The notes below the pieces were generated by a model, which saw only the letters and a program-made list of their open reading frames with translations, had not been told where the DNA came from and did no database searches. Shown here one piece after another: positions 14,754 through 24,244 of a DNA stretch of 64,000 nt. Within the stretch, counting starts at the first letter, position 1, and each line of letters starts with the position of its first letter. Position numbers and translations under genes: made by a program. This DNA comes from Saccharopolyspora shandongensis (GTDB lineage: Bacteria > Actinomycetota > Actinomycetes > Mycobacteriales > Pseudonocardiaceae), in assembly GCF_900106995.1 (NCBI RefSeq), contig NZ_FNOK01000040.1, positions 1 through 64,000 of the forward strand, written 5' to 3'.

Positions 14754-17635
14754 CGGGCGTCTTCCCCACCCCGCTCGCCCGGCCGGCCGGTCGAGCGCTC
14801 GCTGCCGTCCTCGGCGTAGCCGATGCCGACCGTTTCGAGCTCGAACTCGTCGAACGATTCGTAGTCGTCCGGGTACTCGTCGCCCGAACCCAGCGCGGGG
14901 ACGCCGGAGTCGGAGTTCGCTCCGTCGGCGGCGGGTGCCAGGGACCGGTGCTCGGAGTAATCCTCGGCGGACGGCGTGGTATCGAGGGCGTCGCGCAGGT
15001 GGTCCAGGTGGGGGCCGGAGAAGTCGATGCGGATCTTCTCCACGCCGCCGGCGCCGTCGCCGAAGATGAACTGGCGCGGCGAGCGGTCGCGCTCGGTGGC
15101 GTTGCGGGCCGGGCCCGGCCGACGGCCGAGCGCCGCCACCACCTGCTCGTACCCGGCGCCGACCGGCACCTTGAGCAGCCGGAGCGCGTCGGCCTGCGCC
15201 TGCTCGTCGTCCAGCCGGCCGATGAACACCGAGTCCAGCAGGGACACGAAGCCCTGGATGCGCAGGAAGTCGGCCGGGATCTGGCTGGACAGCAGGACTC
15301 GGACGTTCCACTTCCGGGAGTCGCGGGCGAACCGGTTCATCAGCACGCGGCCGGTCGGCACCTCGGAGAGGAAGAACGCCTCGTCGATCCACACGCCCTT
15401 GCGCTCGTTCTTGGGCCGTTCGTAGATCGACCGCTGCGTCAGCCAGGCGGCCAGGTTGAGCATCTCGACGCCGAGCGCCTCCGCGTCGGTCCAGTGCTCC
15501 CGGCCGACGCCGTCCTTCGGCAGCGTCAGGCCGGCCATGGTCAGCACCGTGAGCCGGTCCTCGCGCCGCTCCGAGTACGGGTCGGCGTCGACCTCGGGGA
15601 TCAGCAGCGACATCCGTTCCCGGATCTCGTCGAGGAAGTCCGCCACGACCACCGCGTGCTCGTGGTGCTCGCTCGCATCGCGGCGCAGCGCCTCGAAGAC
15701 CATGCCCGGGTGGGCGTCCGGCCGCCCGCCGACGGCGCGGACCGCGCGCAGCAGCACGATCCGGGTCTGCGGCAGCCTCGCCACCTCGTACGGCAGCAGG
15801 CCGGTCAGCACGTCGAGCACCAGGCGGCGCCGGGTGGCCGCGGCCAGCGCGCGTTCGCGGCGCCAGCTGCGCTCCGGGTCCTCTTCGTCGACGAAGTGCT
15901 CCAGGTCCGGTTCGGCCACCACCCGGTACGGGTTGAGGATGCCGGGCTGGGCGTTGAGCAGGTTGATCGGCCGGGCGTAGGGCCGCAGCTCCGGCAGCGT
16001 GCACAGCTCCGCCAGCGGGCCGGACGGGTCCAGCAGCGTCCAGTGGGCGCCGGAGCGCAGCGTCTTGTAGACGATTCCGCCACCCAGGAAGGACTTGCCG
16101 CCACCGAGTCCGGCGACCATCGCGGTCAGGCCGGAGGCGTCGCGGATCTCCTGCGCCATCCACGGGTCCCAGGCCACCGGGCGCCGGGTCGCGGTGCAGG
16201 TCTCGCCGAGCAGCGCGCCGCGCCGGTCGCCGACCTCCGCGGTCGCCTGCGGCACCGCGGACGCCGCCCAGACCACCGAGCCGCGGCGCAGGTAGGCGCT
16301 GTTGGCCAGTGGCTCGCCCGGGATGAACTCGCGGGCCATCGCGTACTGCGCTTCGGGGTGCTCGATGCCGATCTTGGGCTTGTAGAGGTCGAGGATCTGC
16401 TGCGCCAGCCGCAGCGCGTCCCGCTCGGTGGGGCCGGACACCGCGAGCCGCCACCAGGACTTGACGCGGGTGGCCAGCGCCGTGAAGCCGGAGGTCATCT
16501 CGTCGTCGACCTCGAGCACCCGGCCGGCCTGCCGGGCCAGCGAGGTCGGCGGCTCCAGGCCGTGCTCCTCGGTGTAGTGCCGGACTTGGGAGCGCACCTT
16601 GTTCATCTGCCGCTGCAGCTCGCCGCCGACGTCCTCGGGGCGGCGCACGTAGATCCGCGCGGACCACTCGACCGGCGCGGGCAGCCGGTCGGAGTGCTGC
16701 ACCCACGGGTCGTCGATCTCCGGGATCTGCAGGCCGTGCGTCTGCCCGACGGTGAGCACCGCGAGGTGCCGGGTGACGCCCGCGTTCGAGCCGGTGCGGC
16801 CGCGCACGGTCACCGTCGGCGCGTACGGGTCCTGGTGCATGTCGGAGGCGTCGGTGAAGGACGCGAGGTCCTCGGGTTCCCACGGCGCGCCGGGCACCGC
16901 GGGCAGGTTGCGGGGCGCGGGCAGTCCCAGCGAGCACGAGCGGTGCATCAGCCAGGAGATCTCCTCGGCGGTCACCGGGCGTCCGTCCAGCCCGGCCGAG
17001 CCGATCACCTGGTCCAGGTGCTCGACCTCGCTGTCCAGCGCGACGAGTTCGGCGTCCACCGCCTCCGGGAACACCCGGCGCAGCAACGGCGCGGCGCGCT
17101 CCACCGCTCGGTCCACCACGTTGCGGGTCTGCACCTGGACGCCCAGGTAGACCTCTTTCTCCGCCATCGAGCGGCCCATCAGCTGCTGCTGCTCGCCGAC
17201 CATGTAGTCGTCGAAGGACAGCGCGCCGGGCGTGTCCGGCAGCGGGTAGCGCGAGTTGTGCACGTGCGCCTCGGCCCACATCCGGATCGGGTACGGCCGG
17301 TTGGTCACGCGCAGGTGCATCCAGCGGCCCTGCAGCTCGGCGTACTGGCCGGCGATCGCCGCGATCAGGTCCTGGCGCTGCGAGTCGGAGCGGAAGGACC
17401 AGCGCTGCGGGGAGAGCCGGTACCAGGCGAACACGTCCTGGCCGGTGCGCAGCAGGTGGCCGTCGATGGACCGCGCGGCGATCGACGGCGTGTAGTTCGG
17501 GATGGACTGCTCGTCGCCGGGCCCGCGGCCGCGTTTGCCCGGCTTGCTCTTCGCGCTGCGGACCTTGCCGTTCGAGCCTCGGGGACCCGGGACCTGCTGC
17601 GTGTTGCGCTCACGGCCTGGCCGGCGACCGAACAC
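14750..17635 (-). CDS. VirB4/TraE-type secretion ATPase
   Basis: A 961-residue protein. Residues 50-480 form the N-terminal domain that docks on the membrane complex. A Walker A follows at GLGGGKSFL (Lys514) and a Walker B at GVWIDEAFFL (Asp751-Glu752), then LLSSQIPADFL. VirB4 ATPases power pilus/channel assembly and substrate transfer. The GTG at 17635 is chosen for AAGGAGG six bases upstream; the gene overlaps the VirB3-like gene by 26 bases. The acidic C-terminal 70 residues are probably disordered. Confidence 0.85.
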   Translation of the reverse strand: MFGRRPGRERNTQQVPGPRGSNGKVRSAKSKPGKRGRGPGDEQSIPNYTPSIAARSIDGHLLRTGQDVFAWYRLSPQRWSFRSDSQRQDLIAAIAGQYAELQGRWMHLRVTNRPYPIRMWAEAHVHNSRYPLPDTPGALSFDDYMVGEQQQLMGRSMAEKEVYLGVQVQTRNVVDRAVERAAPLLRRVFPEAVDAELVALDSEVEHLDQVIGSAGLDGRPVTAEEISWLMHRSCSLGLPAPRNLPAVPGAPWEPEDLASFTDASDMHQDPYAPTVTVRGRTGSNAGVTRHLAVLTVGQTHGLQIPEIDDPWVQHSDRLPAPVEWSARIYVRRPEDVGGELQRQMNKVRSQVRHYTEEHGLEPPTSLARQAGRVLEVDDEMTSGFTALATRVKSWWRLAVSGPTERDALRLAQQILDLYKPKIGIEHPEAQYAMAREFIPGEPLANSAYLRRGSVVWAASAVPQATAEVGDRRGALLGETCTATRRPVAWDPWMAQEIRDASGLTAMVAGLGGGKSFLGGGIVYKTLRSGAHWTLLDPSGPLAELCTLPELRPYARPINLLNAQPGILNPYRVVAEPDLEHFVDEEDPERSWRRERALAAATRRRLVLDVLTGLLPYEVARLPQTRIVLLRAVRAVGGRPDAHPGMVFEALRRDASEHHEHAVVVADFLDEIRERMSLLIPEVDADPYSERREDRLTVLTMAGLTLPKDGVGREHWTDAEALGVEMLNLAAWLTQRSIYERPKNERKGVWIDEAFFLSEVPTGRVLMNRFARDSRKWNVRVLLSSQIPADFLRIQGFVSLLDSVFIGRLDDEQAQADALRLLKVPVGAGYEQVVAALGRRPGPARNATERDRSPRQFIFGDGAGGVEKIRIDFSGPHLDHLRDALDTTPSAEDYSEHRSLAPAADGANSDSGVPALGSGDEYPDDYESFDEFELETVGIGYAEDGSERSTGRPGERGGEDAR

Positions 17636-18119
17636 CGCGAACCTCCTTGCTACGCGTGCGCCTGCTGGGAACCGTGCTGCGGGCGGCCGGCTGCTGCCTG
17701 GGCCGGGCGGGCCGCTGCTGCGGCGGCACCGGGCGTCCCCGCTTGGACTTCTTGGGCCGAGGCCGCTGCGTCCGAACCTTGATCCGGGCGGCGCTGGCGG
17801 CGCCACCCGTGCCGGACGTCTTCTCCCGGGGGGCGGTGAGTTCGCGCAGCCACATCACCAGCACCGCACCCAGCGGTCGCTCGTGCCCGATCCGGGAGCA
17901 GATGATCCGGGTCAGGACGATCGTGATGATCACGGCCCACGCGGTGGAGAAGAAGTCGAAGCCGATGTTCATCCGCCGTTCCACGGCGAGCACCAGCAGG
18001 AACACCACGAGGCCCACGCCCCATGCGACGTAGCGGGCGCGCCACGGGAAGGTCGCCTTGGGCGGGCCGAGCCAGACCGCGTCGACCCGGTAGATCTCGT
18101 CGTCGGTCCGTATTCGCAC
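17610..18119 (-). CDS. Two-helix membrane protein, VirB3/PrgI-like
   Basis: A 169-residue protein: a short N-terminal part, two membrane helices (YVAWGVGLVVFLLVLAVERR and FFSTAWAVIITIVLTRIICS, residues about 30-70), then about 80 residues of very basic Pro/Arg/Ser-rich tail. Its position directly before the VirB4-like ATPase, overlapping it, matches VirB3/PrgI proteins, which recruit VirB4 to the membrane. Confidence 0.65.
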   Translation of the reverse strand: MRIRTDDEIYRVDAVWLGPPKATFPWRARYVAWGVGLVVFLLVLAVERRMNIGFDFFSTAWAVIITIVLTRIICSRIGHERPLGAVLVMWLRELTAPREKTSGTGGAASAARIKVRTQRPRPKKSKRGRPVPPQQRPARPRQQPAARSTVPSRRTRSKEVRGVRSPARP

Positions 18120-18125
18120 GCCGGA

Positions 18126-18419
18126 TCACCCGCCGCTGGTGCTGAACAGGCCCGCGATGAACGTGCCGATGTTCACGCCCGCCCCGTTCACGGCCAGCCC
18201 GATGATCGCGAGCGCGACGATCACGCCGCCGACGCGGCGCATGACGCCCGCGTTGTCGCCTTTACCGCCGCCCAGCCACAGCAGCAGGATCGCGACGGTG
18301 AGCAGCAGCAGCGGCAGCAGGTTTTCGAGGATCCAGCCCTGAATGCCTCCGGTGCCGAGCTGCGTCTGCTGGGCCAGTACGTCCAGTTGCGCCAGTGTTT
18401 CCAGCGGCATGGCGGTCAT
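18126..18419 (-). CDS. Small two-helix membrane protein, VirB2-pilin-like
   Basis: A 97-residue protein with two hydrophobic segments (ILENLLPLLLLTVAILLLWL and VGGVIVALAIIGLAVNGAGV) separated by a basic loop (GKGDNAGVMRR). This is the size and layout of VirB2/TrbC pilins, though no leader peptide is clear. It is first in the operon; the ATG follows AGGGG at 8 bases. Confidence 0.6.
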   Translation of the reverse strand: MTAMPLETLAQLDVLAQQTQLGTGGIQGWILENLLPLLLLTVAILLLWLGGGKGDNAGVMRRVGGVIVALAIIGLAVNGAGVNIGTFIAGLFSTSGG

Positions 18420-18966
18420 CTCTTTACCCCTGATTGCGCGGAGTGTCGTCGGGTCGGTACCTCAGCCCGCCGGGCATGGCCCGGCACGCAGGTACGAGTA
18501 GAACATGACATGGTCACCAGAAGTAGTGGTTGCGAGTTCCGGTGTGGCGGAAACGGTGTCGCGGAACCCTCGTCGTCACGCCGCGAATAGGCCGTTCGGG
18601 CAGGCCGCTTTCGGCAGATCATCGGGAAAAAGACGCCCACCAGGCCGGTTCTGGTCTGGATTCGTGTGGCTGTTCACCCGCTTGCGAGCCCCTTCGTAAC
18701 ACACCGTGCATGACTTCGGTGAGCCAGTGGATTTCCGCACATCGCGTCATGATGCACCCGACCGGATCACGCGAATGTGAAGCCGCGGGGCCGGATCGAA
18801 CCAAGGTGATCTTGACGCGCCAACTCAGGGTAGCGGTTCGCGTACAGCGCCCGGCGGGCAGGGCGGCCGTCGCGACCGCCCGGATTGTGCACAGTGGACG
18901 CTCTACCGGCCGGAATGCCGGAACGCCCCAGCCACGACGGCCGGGGCGTTGGCATCTGCGAGCCCG
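18420..18966. other. 547-base gap: T4SS-like operon leader and glycosyltransferase terminator
   Basis: No credible gene. A short palindrome GCCGGGC-ATG-GCCCGGC lies at 18469-18485, 50-66 bases before the VirB2-like start; it could be an operator or leader hairpin. The rest is unremarkable until the terminator at 18922-18950. Confidence 0.45.
18922..18950. terminator. Terminator of the GT-C glycosyltransferase gene
   Basis: AACGCCCC (18922-18929) pairs with GGGGCGTT (18943-18950) around a 13-base loop, 16 bases after the stop codon of the minus-strand glycosyltransferase. Confidence 0.65.
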
Positions 18967-21183
18967 CTACTGGCTGACCCAGTAGGCGTAGGACTGGTAA
19001 TCCGGGTACGGGCCGAGGAATTCCTGCAACGGGCCCAGTTCGACGGTCACCGTCGAGTCGGTGACCAGCTCGGCCGGGATCGCGAAGGTGCCCTCGACCC
19101 AGCCGCGCGGGTCGGCGTCGAAATTCCAGATGCCCACGACCTCCCCGTTCACCGAGACCTGGACGGCGCGGGAACCGGTCGGCTCGGCCCCGAGCGGCTC
19201 GGTCGCGTCGACGCGGCCGAGGATCGTCGCCGCGCGGCCGGGGATCAGGTCGTGGAAGGTGAAGATCTCGCCGCCGACGACGTGCCGGCCGCTGTCGACG
19301 ACGTCGCCGCCGTCGGGCCCGGTGACCGTCTTGACGTGGGTGCGCGGCTGGAAGCCCTGGTGCGCCGGGACGACCTGGTAGTCGTGCCGTTCCTCGTCGC
19401 GCAGGTCGGCGACGTTGAGCCGGTCGCGGATCTGCCCGTCGGTGGCCAGCAGCGGCTGGTCGCCGGAGCCCAGCGCGTTCCAGTCGGCCTGGTAGATGGT
19501 CACCTTGTTGCAGGTCCGCGCGGCCTGGCAGGCCGACGTCCCGCCGAGCGTGGTGTGCGAGAACGTCGGCGACTTCAGCTCGAAGGTGATCAGCTCGCGG
19601 CCGAACAGGCCGGCCTCGCCGAGGCCGTGCACGCTCCACGAGTCGAAGATGGCGAAGTAGTCCGGTCGCCGGTCCTCCGGCAGGTACCGCAGTTCCTCGT
19701 AGAGGCTGCCCGCGCCGTGCAGGTTCGGGGTGGCGAATCCGGTGGTGGCCAGCCCGATCAGGTCGACCACGTAGCGGTCCGAGAGGTAGGTGATGGCGCC
19801 GACGTCGTTGACCGCGACGTTCGCCCCGCGCGGCAGGTGCCCCTTGATCCAGTGCGCGATGGTCACCTGCTGGTCCCGGATACCGGCCGCCTGCTGGGCC
19901 TGCCGCAGGCTCCACGCGGGCAGCTGGGAGACCGTGAACAGCAGCGCCAGCACGACACCGCCGGCCAGCACGGAGCGCCGCGCGCCGCCGGTGAACAGCT
20001 GGGCCGCGGTGTGGATGCCGACGACGGCGAACAGCAGCAGGATCGGCATCAGCGGCTGCACGTAGCGCATGTGGTGGACGTCGGCGAACTCCAGCGTCGA
20101 CACCGAGGCCAGCACCAGCACGACACCGATCGCGGCGGCCAGCGCCAGGCCGCGCCACTGCGGGGACCGCCGGAACAGGCCGATCACGCCGATCACCGCG
20201 AGCAGCAGCGCGCCGGGGAAGACGTAGTCCTGAGTGGACAGTCCGGAGAAGGCGGTCAGGAAGGTGCGGAAGTTGCTGAGCACCTGGTCCGCGACTTCCA
20301 GCGGGTACACCGCGGGCATGTGCAGCAGCGACTTGGCGAGCACGCCGTTCTGCTCCGCCGAACCCGTCACCGCCCAGTAGAACGCGTAGAGCCCGGCGGC
20401 GGCGTAGACCGGCAGGCCGATCCAGACGATCCGCCCGATCACGCGCGGCCAGGCGGCGCGGGTGCCGCGGGCGTGCGCGATCACGTGCCAGATCATCGCC
20501 AGGCTGAGCACGCCGGCGAACAGCAGCGCCTCGGTCCGGGTGATCGCGGCCACCACCGCGACCAGCGGCGTCCACAGGAACCGGTTCGTCGCGCGCTCGG
20601 CGGTGAACACCAGCAGCAGCGCGACGAGCAGGAAGGCGACGAAGGCGATCTCCATACCACTGGTGGCACCCCAGGCCAGCGGGCCGCTCAGCGCGACGAG
20701 CAGCCCGGCCCAGATCCCGACCTGGCGGCCGGCCAGCCGGGCACCGAGCCGGTAGGTGAGCGCAGCTGTCAGCGCCATGCACAGCGCGCCGAAAAGCATC
20801 GCGAACGGCAGGAAAGCCTCGCTCGGCAAGCCTAGCGCGTAGGCGCCGCCGAGGATCAGCACGTAGAGCAGGCTGCTCGCGCCGGTGCTGATCGGGTCGC
20901 CGGTGTTGTACTGCAGGAAGTGCCCGGTGCCGATCTGCCGCGCGTACTGCAGGTGGATGTACGCGTCGTCGACGGGCGGGATGAAGTGCCAGTTGTTGTA
21001 GGCCAGGTTGACCACCAGGAACAGCACGGTGACGAGCAGCGACAGCCCGCCGATCAGCCACGCGGCGGCGTCCCGGAAGAGTCGGCCGGCCGGTCGGGTG
21101 GTCGTCCCGGCCGCGGTTTCGACCGGTGACTCGGTCGGTATCTCGTCGTGTTCGTCGGCGCTGGGCGCCACGAATCTCGTCAT
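18967..21183 (-). CDS. GT-C fold membrane glycosyltransferase (ArnT/PMT-like)
   Basis: A 738-residue protein: a cytoplasmic N-terminus (1-38), about 11 membrane helices between 39 and 430, and a soluble C-terminal part. The first outer loop holds PPVDDAYIHLQYARQI, the Asp-Asp pair that marks GT-C enzymes using polyprenyl-phosphate sugars, and SGMEIAFVAF lies further on. It would transfer a sugar from a lipid carrier at the outer membrane face, to envelope glycan or protein; the acceptor is unknown. The C-terminal region (about 640-738) is beta-rich with a carbohydrate-binding look. It is monocistronic. Confidence 0.75.
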   Translation of the reverse strand: MTRFVAPSADEHDEIPTESPVETAAGTTTRPAGRLFRDAAAWLIGGLSLLVTVLFLVVNLAYNNWHFIPPVDDAYIHLQYARQIGTGHFLQYNTGDPISTGASSLLYVLILGGAYALGLPSEAFLPFAMLFGALCMALTAALTYRLGARLAGRQVGIWAGLLVALSGPLAWGATSGMEIAFVAFLLVALLLVFTAERATNRFLWTPLVAVVAAITRTEALLFAGVLSLAMIWHVIAHARGTRAAWPRVIGRIVWIGLPVYAAAGLYAFYWAVTGSAEQNGVLAKSLLHMPAVYPLEVADQVLSNFRTFLTAFSGLSTQDYVFPGALLLAVIGVIGLFRRSPQWRGLALAAAIGVVLVLASVSTLEFADVHHMRYVQPLMPILLLFAVVGIHTAAQLFTGGARRSVLAGGVVLALLFTVSQLPAWSLRQAQQAAGIRDQQVTIAHWIKGHLPRGANVAVNDVGAITYLSDRYVVDLIGLATTGFATPNLHGAGSLYEELRYLPEDRRPDYFAIFDSWSVHGLGEAGLFGRELITFELKSPTFSHTTLGGTSACQAARTCNKVTIYQADWNALGSGDQPLLATDGQIRDRLNVADLRDEERHDYQVVPAHQGFQPRTHVKTVTGPDGGDVVDSGRHVVGGEIFTFHDLIPGRAATILGRVDATEPLGAEPTGSRAVQVSVNGEVVGIWNFDADPRGWVEGTFAIPAELVTDSTVTVELGPLQEFLGPYPDYQSYAYWVSQ

Positions 21184-21520
21184 GCTCGCTCCGAACGGTG
21201 GATCAGCGCGTTCCGATTTCGACGCGCGAGAAGAAGGAGGACGCCGCCTGGCGACGCGAAGCGTCGGCGCGGCGACCGCGGACTCCCGAGAAACCGATGC
21301 CGGACCGGCACCGATCGCCCCGACCTCAAGAACCCAACGCCGTCACCCTCCGCAACTGAACGCACACGCTGGGGAACTGCGCAAAACGCCCATCGCGTGC
21401 ACGCCGAGATTAGCCCTCCCGGGGGATCCGCCGATTGCGGGGTCGATCTTGTCCGCCTGCGCCCGGCTCCGCGCCGACCGCCTGCGCGGACAGCCCTCCG
21501 GACCCTCTAGACTCGAACGC
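21184..21520. other. 337-base gap between the glycosyltransferase and rnpB
   Basis: No gene seen. It should hold the promoter of the minus-strand glycosyltransferase (a TAATCT near 21409-21404 on that strand is a candidate) and, at its right end, the rnpB promoter. Confidence 0.4.
21508..21513 (+). promoter_or_regulatory. rnpB -10 box
   Basis: TAGACT ends 7 bases before the first base of the RNase P RNA (21521), a correct distance for transcription start. No strong -35 is seen; GCGGAC about 16 bases upstream is the best match. Confidence 0.55.
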
Positions 21521-21921
21521 GCGGATGAGTCGGCCGGGTGACCGCGGCGGGAGCGATCTCGTCGAGGAAAGTCCGGACTCCACAGAGCAGGGTGGTTGCT
21601 AACGGCAACCCGGGGCGACCCGCGGGACAGTGCCACAGAGAACAGACCGCCCGGCGTTTTCGCCGGGTAAGGGTGAAACGGTGGTGTAAGAGACCACCAG
21701 CACCCCGGGTGACCGGGGTGGCTCGGTAAACCCCACCCGGAGCAAGGTCAAGAGGACGCCTTCGCGGCGTCTGCGCGGACGTTCGAGGGCTGCTCGCCCG
21801 ATGTTCGCGGGTAGGCCGCACCGAGCCTGCCGGCGACGGCAGGCCCAGATGGATGGTCACCGACCGGGCCGGCCGCAAGGCTCCCGAGAACAGAATCCGG
21901 CTTACAGGCCGGCTCATCCGC
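21521..21921 (+). ncRNA. rnpB: RNase P RNA, bacterial class A
   Basis: About 400 bases with the universal 5' signature GAGGAAAGTCCGGACTCC and the 3' signature AGAACAGAATCCGGCTTAC. The ends pair: GCGGATGAGTCGGCC (21521-21535) with GGCCGGCTCATCCGC at the 3' end (helix P1/P2 region). A GGGTAAGGGTGAAACGG stretch matches the P10/P11 core. It is the catalytic subunit that trims tRNA 5' leaders. The boundaries are set by the terminal helix and may be off by a few bases. Confidence 0.95.
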
Positions 21922-21954
21922 CACAACCCGTCCGAGGGCCGTCTTCCGCGGCAT

Positions 21955-21995
21955 CGGTGGCTCCGCAGTTTCAATTGAAACTGCGGACCCACCGG
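21955..21995. terminator. Long palindrome between rnpB and the kinase gene
   Basis: TCCGCAGTTTCAA (21962-21974) is followed at once by its exact reverse complement (to 21987), and outer CGGTGG/CCACCG extend the stem by six bases after a bulge. It lies just past rnpB and 4 bases before the convergent kinase stop codon, so it probably terminates both. Confidence 0.7.
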
Positions 21996-21998
21996 TGC

Positions 21999-22994
21999 TC
22001 AGGTTCCTTGGCCGACGGGCCTGGGATCGGCCCCGGCCAGCCTGCGCAGGGCGGCCGGGTCGGCGCCGATGCGGTCGAGGCCGAGCAGTCCCGCGCCGAT
22101 CACCGGCGGCGCCTCGACGACGCGGACCTCCACCTCCGGCGAGACCTTCGCGCAGCGGCGCGTGATGTCCGGCAGCAGCCGCCGCCCGGCCCCGGCGAGC
22201 ACTCCGCCGCCGAGGACCACCACCGCGGGCCCGTCGATCAGCCCGAGGCGGCGCAGCGTCACGGTGGCGAGCAGCCCGATCTCCTCGGCGAGCCGGTCGA
22301 CGAGCTCACCCGCGATCGCGTCGCCGCTCTCGGCGACCTCGAACAGCACCGGGCACAGCCCGTGCAGCGCGCCCGCAGGCAGTTCCTCGAAGTGCAGCGC
22401 CTCGACGACCTCCGCCGCGGTGCGCGCCCCGAAATGGGCGAGCACCGCGGGCAGCAGCTCGGTCGGTGCACCGCGACCGTCTTCGGCGCGCACCGCCCAC
22501 CACAGCGCCTCCTGCCCGAGGAACGCCCCGCCGCCCCAGTCACCGGAGATCCGGCCGATCGCCGGGAAGCGGGAGGTCCGGCCGTCGGGCGCGACCCCGA
22601 CCGCGTTGATCCCGGCACCGCAGACCACCGCGACGCCGACGCCGTCGTCGGTGCCGGCCCGCAGCAGCGCGAAGGTGTCGTTGTCCACCGTCGCCGAGTC
22701 CGACCAGCCGCGTTCTTCGATCGCCTGGCGGAGTTCGAGCTCCTCCTGGGGCAGATCGGCGCCGGCCAGGCACGCCGCGGTGTGCGTCGCGAACGGCTCC
22801 GCGGTCGGCGCCCCGGCCAGGGCGGCGGCCTGCCGCGCCAGGTCCGCGAGGCTGTCCAGGCACCGCCGCACGCCGACGTGCTGGGGCGATGCGCCGGGCC
22901 CGCGCACGGCGGCCAGCACCGATCCGTCGGCCGCGACGAGCAGCACGTCGGTCTTGCTGTTGCCGCCGTCGATGGCCAGCACCGCGGGCTTCAT
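21999..22994 (-). CDS. BadF/BadG-type sugar kinase (N-acetylglucosamine kinase-like)
   Basis: A 331-residue ASKHA-fold kinase: PHOSPHATE1 motif VLAIDGGNSKTDVLLV at the start, VDNDTFALLRAG, VVCGAGINAVGV, GDWGGGAFLG, and VVLGGGVLAG near the C-terminus. Proteins of this group phosphorylate GlcNAc or related sugars. Its ATG overlaps the GH4 stop by four bases, so the two are translationally coupled. In this operon it would phosphorylate an imported sugar or a GH4 product. Confidence 0.85.
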   Translation of the reverse strand: MKPAVLAIDGGNSKTDVLLVAADGSVLAAVRGPGASPQHVGVRRCLDSLADLARQAAALAGAPTAEPFATHTAACLAGADLPQEELELRQAIEERGWSDSATVDNDTFALLRAGTDDGVGVAVVCGAGINAVGVAPDGRTSRFPAIGRISGDWGGGAFLGQEALWWAVRAEDGRGAPTELLPAVLAHFGARTAAEVVEALHFEELPAGALHGLCPVLFEVAESGDAIAGELVDRLAEEIGLLATVTLRRLGLIDGPAVVVLGGGVLAGAGRRLLPDITRRCAKVSPEVEVRVVEAPPVIGAGLLGLDRIGADPAALRRLAGADPRPVGQGT

Positions 22995-24244
22995 CGGGCC
23001 CACGGCAGGAACGGGGCGTTGCGCCGGACGAGTTCGTCCGCCAGCTCGTCGGCGACGGCGTGCTGGCCGATCAGCGGGTGCGCGAGCAGCGCGTCGGCGA
23101 CCCGGTCGCGGCCGCCGCGCAGCGCGGCCTCCAGGGCCAGCTGCTCGTACCCGGCGACGTGGCCGATCAGGCCCGCCAGCGCGGGCTCCACCGGTCGCAC
23201 CGGCAGCGGCCGGGCTCCCGCGGAGTCCACAGTGGAGTTCGTCTCGACGACCATGTCGTCCGGCAGGAACGGCAGCGCGCCGTCGTTTCGCACGTTCACC
23301 ACGTGCTCCGCCGGGCCGCCCGCGGTCAGGGCGTGCACCAGCTGCACCGCCGCCTCCGAGTAGTAGGCCCCGCCGCGCTTCGTCAGCTCCTCGGGCTTCC
23401 GCTTCACCGACGGGTCCGCGTACCGCTTGAGGAGGTCCCGTTCGACGTCGGCGACCACGGCCGCGCGGGGCGGGGATTTGCGTTGCTGCGCCAGCACTTC
23501 GTCGTGGGCGTAGAAGTACTTCAGGTAGTAGGACGGCACCATGCCGAGCCGCCGCAGCAGGTCGGACGGCAGGCCGATGTGCCCGGCCAGCGCGTCGGCG
23601 TGCTCGGCCAGCAGCTCCGGCAGGACGTCGCGGCCGTCGACGCGGACCCCGCGCACCCAGGTGAGGTGGTTCAGGCCGGTGTGCTCCAGCCGGACGGCAT
23701 CGGGCGTGACGTCGAGCAGCTGCGCGATCCAGCGGCTGAAGGTGATCGCGACGTTGCACAGCCCGACCGCGCGATGCCCCTCCGCCAGCAGGGCGCGGGT
23801 GACTATGCCGACGGGGTTGGTGAAGTTGACGATCCAGGCGTCCGGCGCGACGGCCCGCACGTGCTCGGCGATGTCGAGCACCACCGGGACGGTCCGCAGC
23901 GCCTTCGCGAGGCCGCCCGCCCCGGTGGTCTCCTGCCCGATGCAGCCACAGTCCAGCGGGAACGTCTCGTCCCCGAAGCGCGCCTCCTGGCCGCCGACGC
24001 GCAACTGCAGCAGCACGGCCGACGCCCCGGTGGCCGCCTCCACGACGTCCGGCGTGGTGCGCAGCCGCGCCGGGTGGCCCGCTTCCCGCAGCAGCCGGCG
24101 GCAGAACGCGGCGACCACCTCCAGCCGCTCCGCATCCGGATCGACCAGCACGATCTCGTCGATGACCGGCTCCCGCCGGACCGCGAGGCCGTCAATGAGT
24201 TCGGGCGTGTAGGTGGAACCGCCGCCCACCACAGTCAGTTTCAT
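22991..24244 (-). CDS. GH4 family 6-phospho-glycosidase
   Basis: A 417-residue NAD+- and Mn2+-dependent glycosidase. The N-terminal Rossmann motif is VVGGGSTYTPELIDGL; metal-site residues are Cys163 (GLCNVAITF) and His193 (TGLNHLTW), and NFTNPVGI is typical. GH4 enzymes cleave 6-phospho-glycosides by an oxidation/elimination route. The ATG at 24244 has no ribosome site: the preceding 13 bases belong to a TnpB element whose stop is at 24258. The strong GGGGGGAGGAGG site that should serve it is stranded 1.45 kb upstream. Confidence 0.88.
   Translation of the reverse strand: MKLTVVGGGSTYTPELIDGLAVRREPVIDEIVLVDPDAERLEVVAAFCRRLLREAGHPARLRTTPDVVEAATGASAVLLQLRVGGQEARFGDETFPLDCGCIGQETTGAGGLAKALRTVPVVLDIAEHVRAVAPDAWIVNFTNPVGIVTRALLAEGHRAVGLCNVAITFSRWIAQLLDVTPDAVRLEHTGLNHLTWVRGVRVDGRDVLPELLAEHADALAGHIGLPSDLLRRLGMVPSYYLKYFYAHDEVLAQQRKSPPRAAVVADVERDLLKRYADPSVKRKPEELTKRGGAYYSEAAVQLVHALTAGGPAEHVVNVRNDGALPFLPDDMVVETNSTVDSAGARPLPVRPVEPALAGLIGHVAGYEQLALEAALRGGRDRVADALLAHPLIGQHAVADELADELVRRNAPFLPWAR

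Noticed and set aside
12825..17279. A single 1484-residue protein covering the VirB6-like gene and more
   Set aside because: Its first 840 residues are an out-of-frame reading of the VirB4-like gene. The real start is the GTG at 14753, overlapping the ATPase stop.
14948..17782. A 944-codon open frame on the plus strand
   Set aside because: Antisense to the VirB4-like ATPase, with the typical shadow composition and no domain.
10931..18419. Integrative conjugative element
   Set aside because: No integrase, attachment repeats at a tRNA, relaxase, or replication gene was seen around the T4SS-like operon; base composition matches the neighbours.
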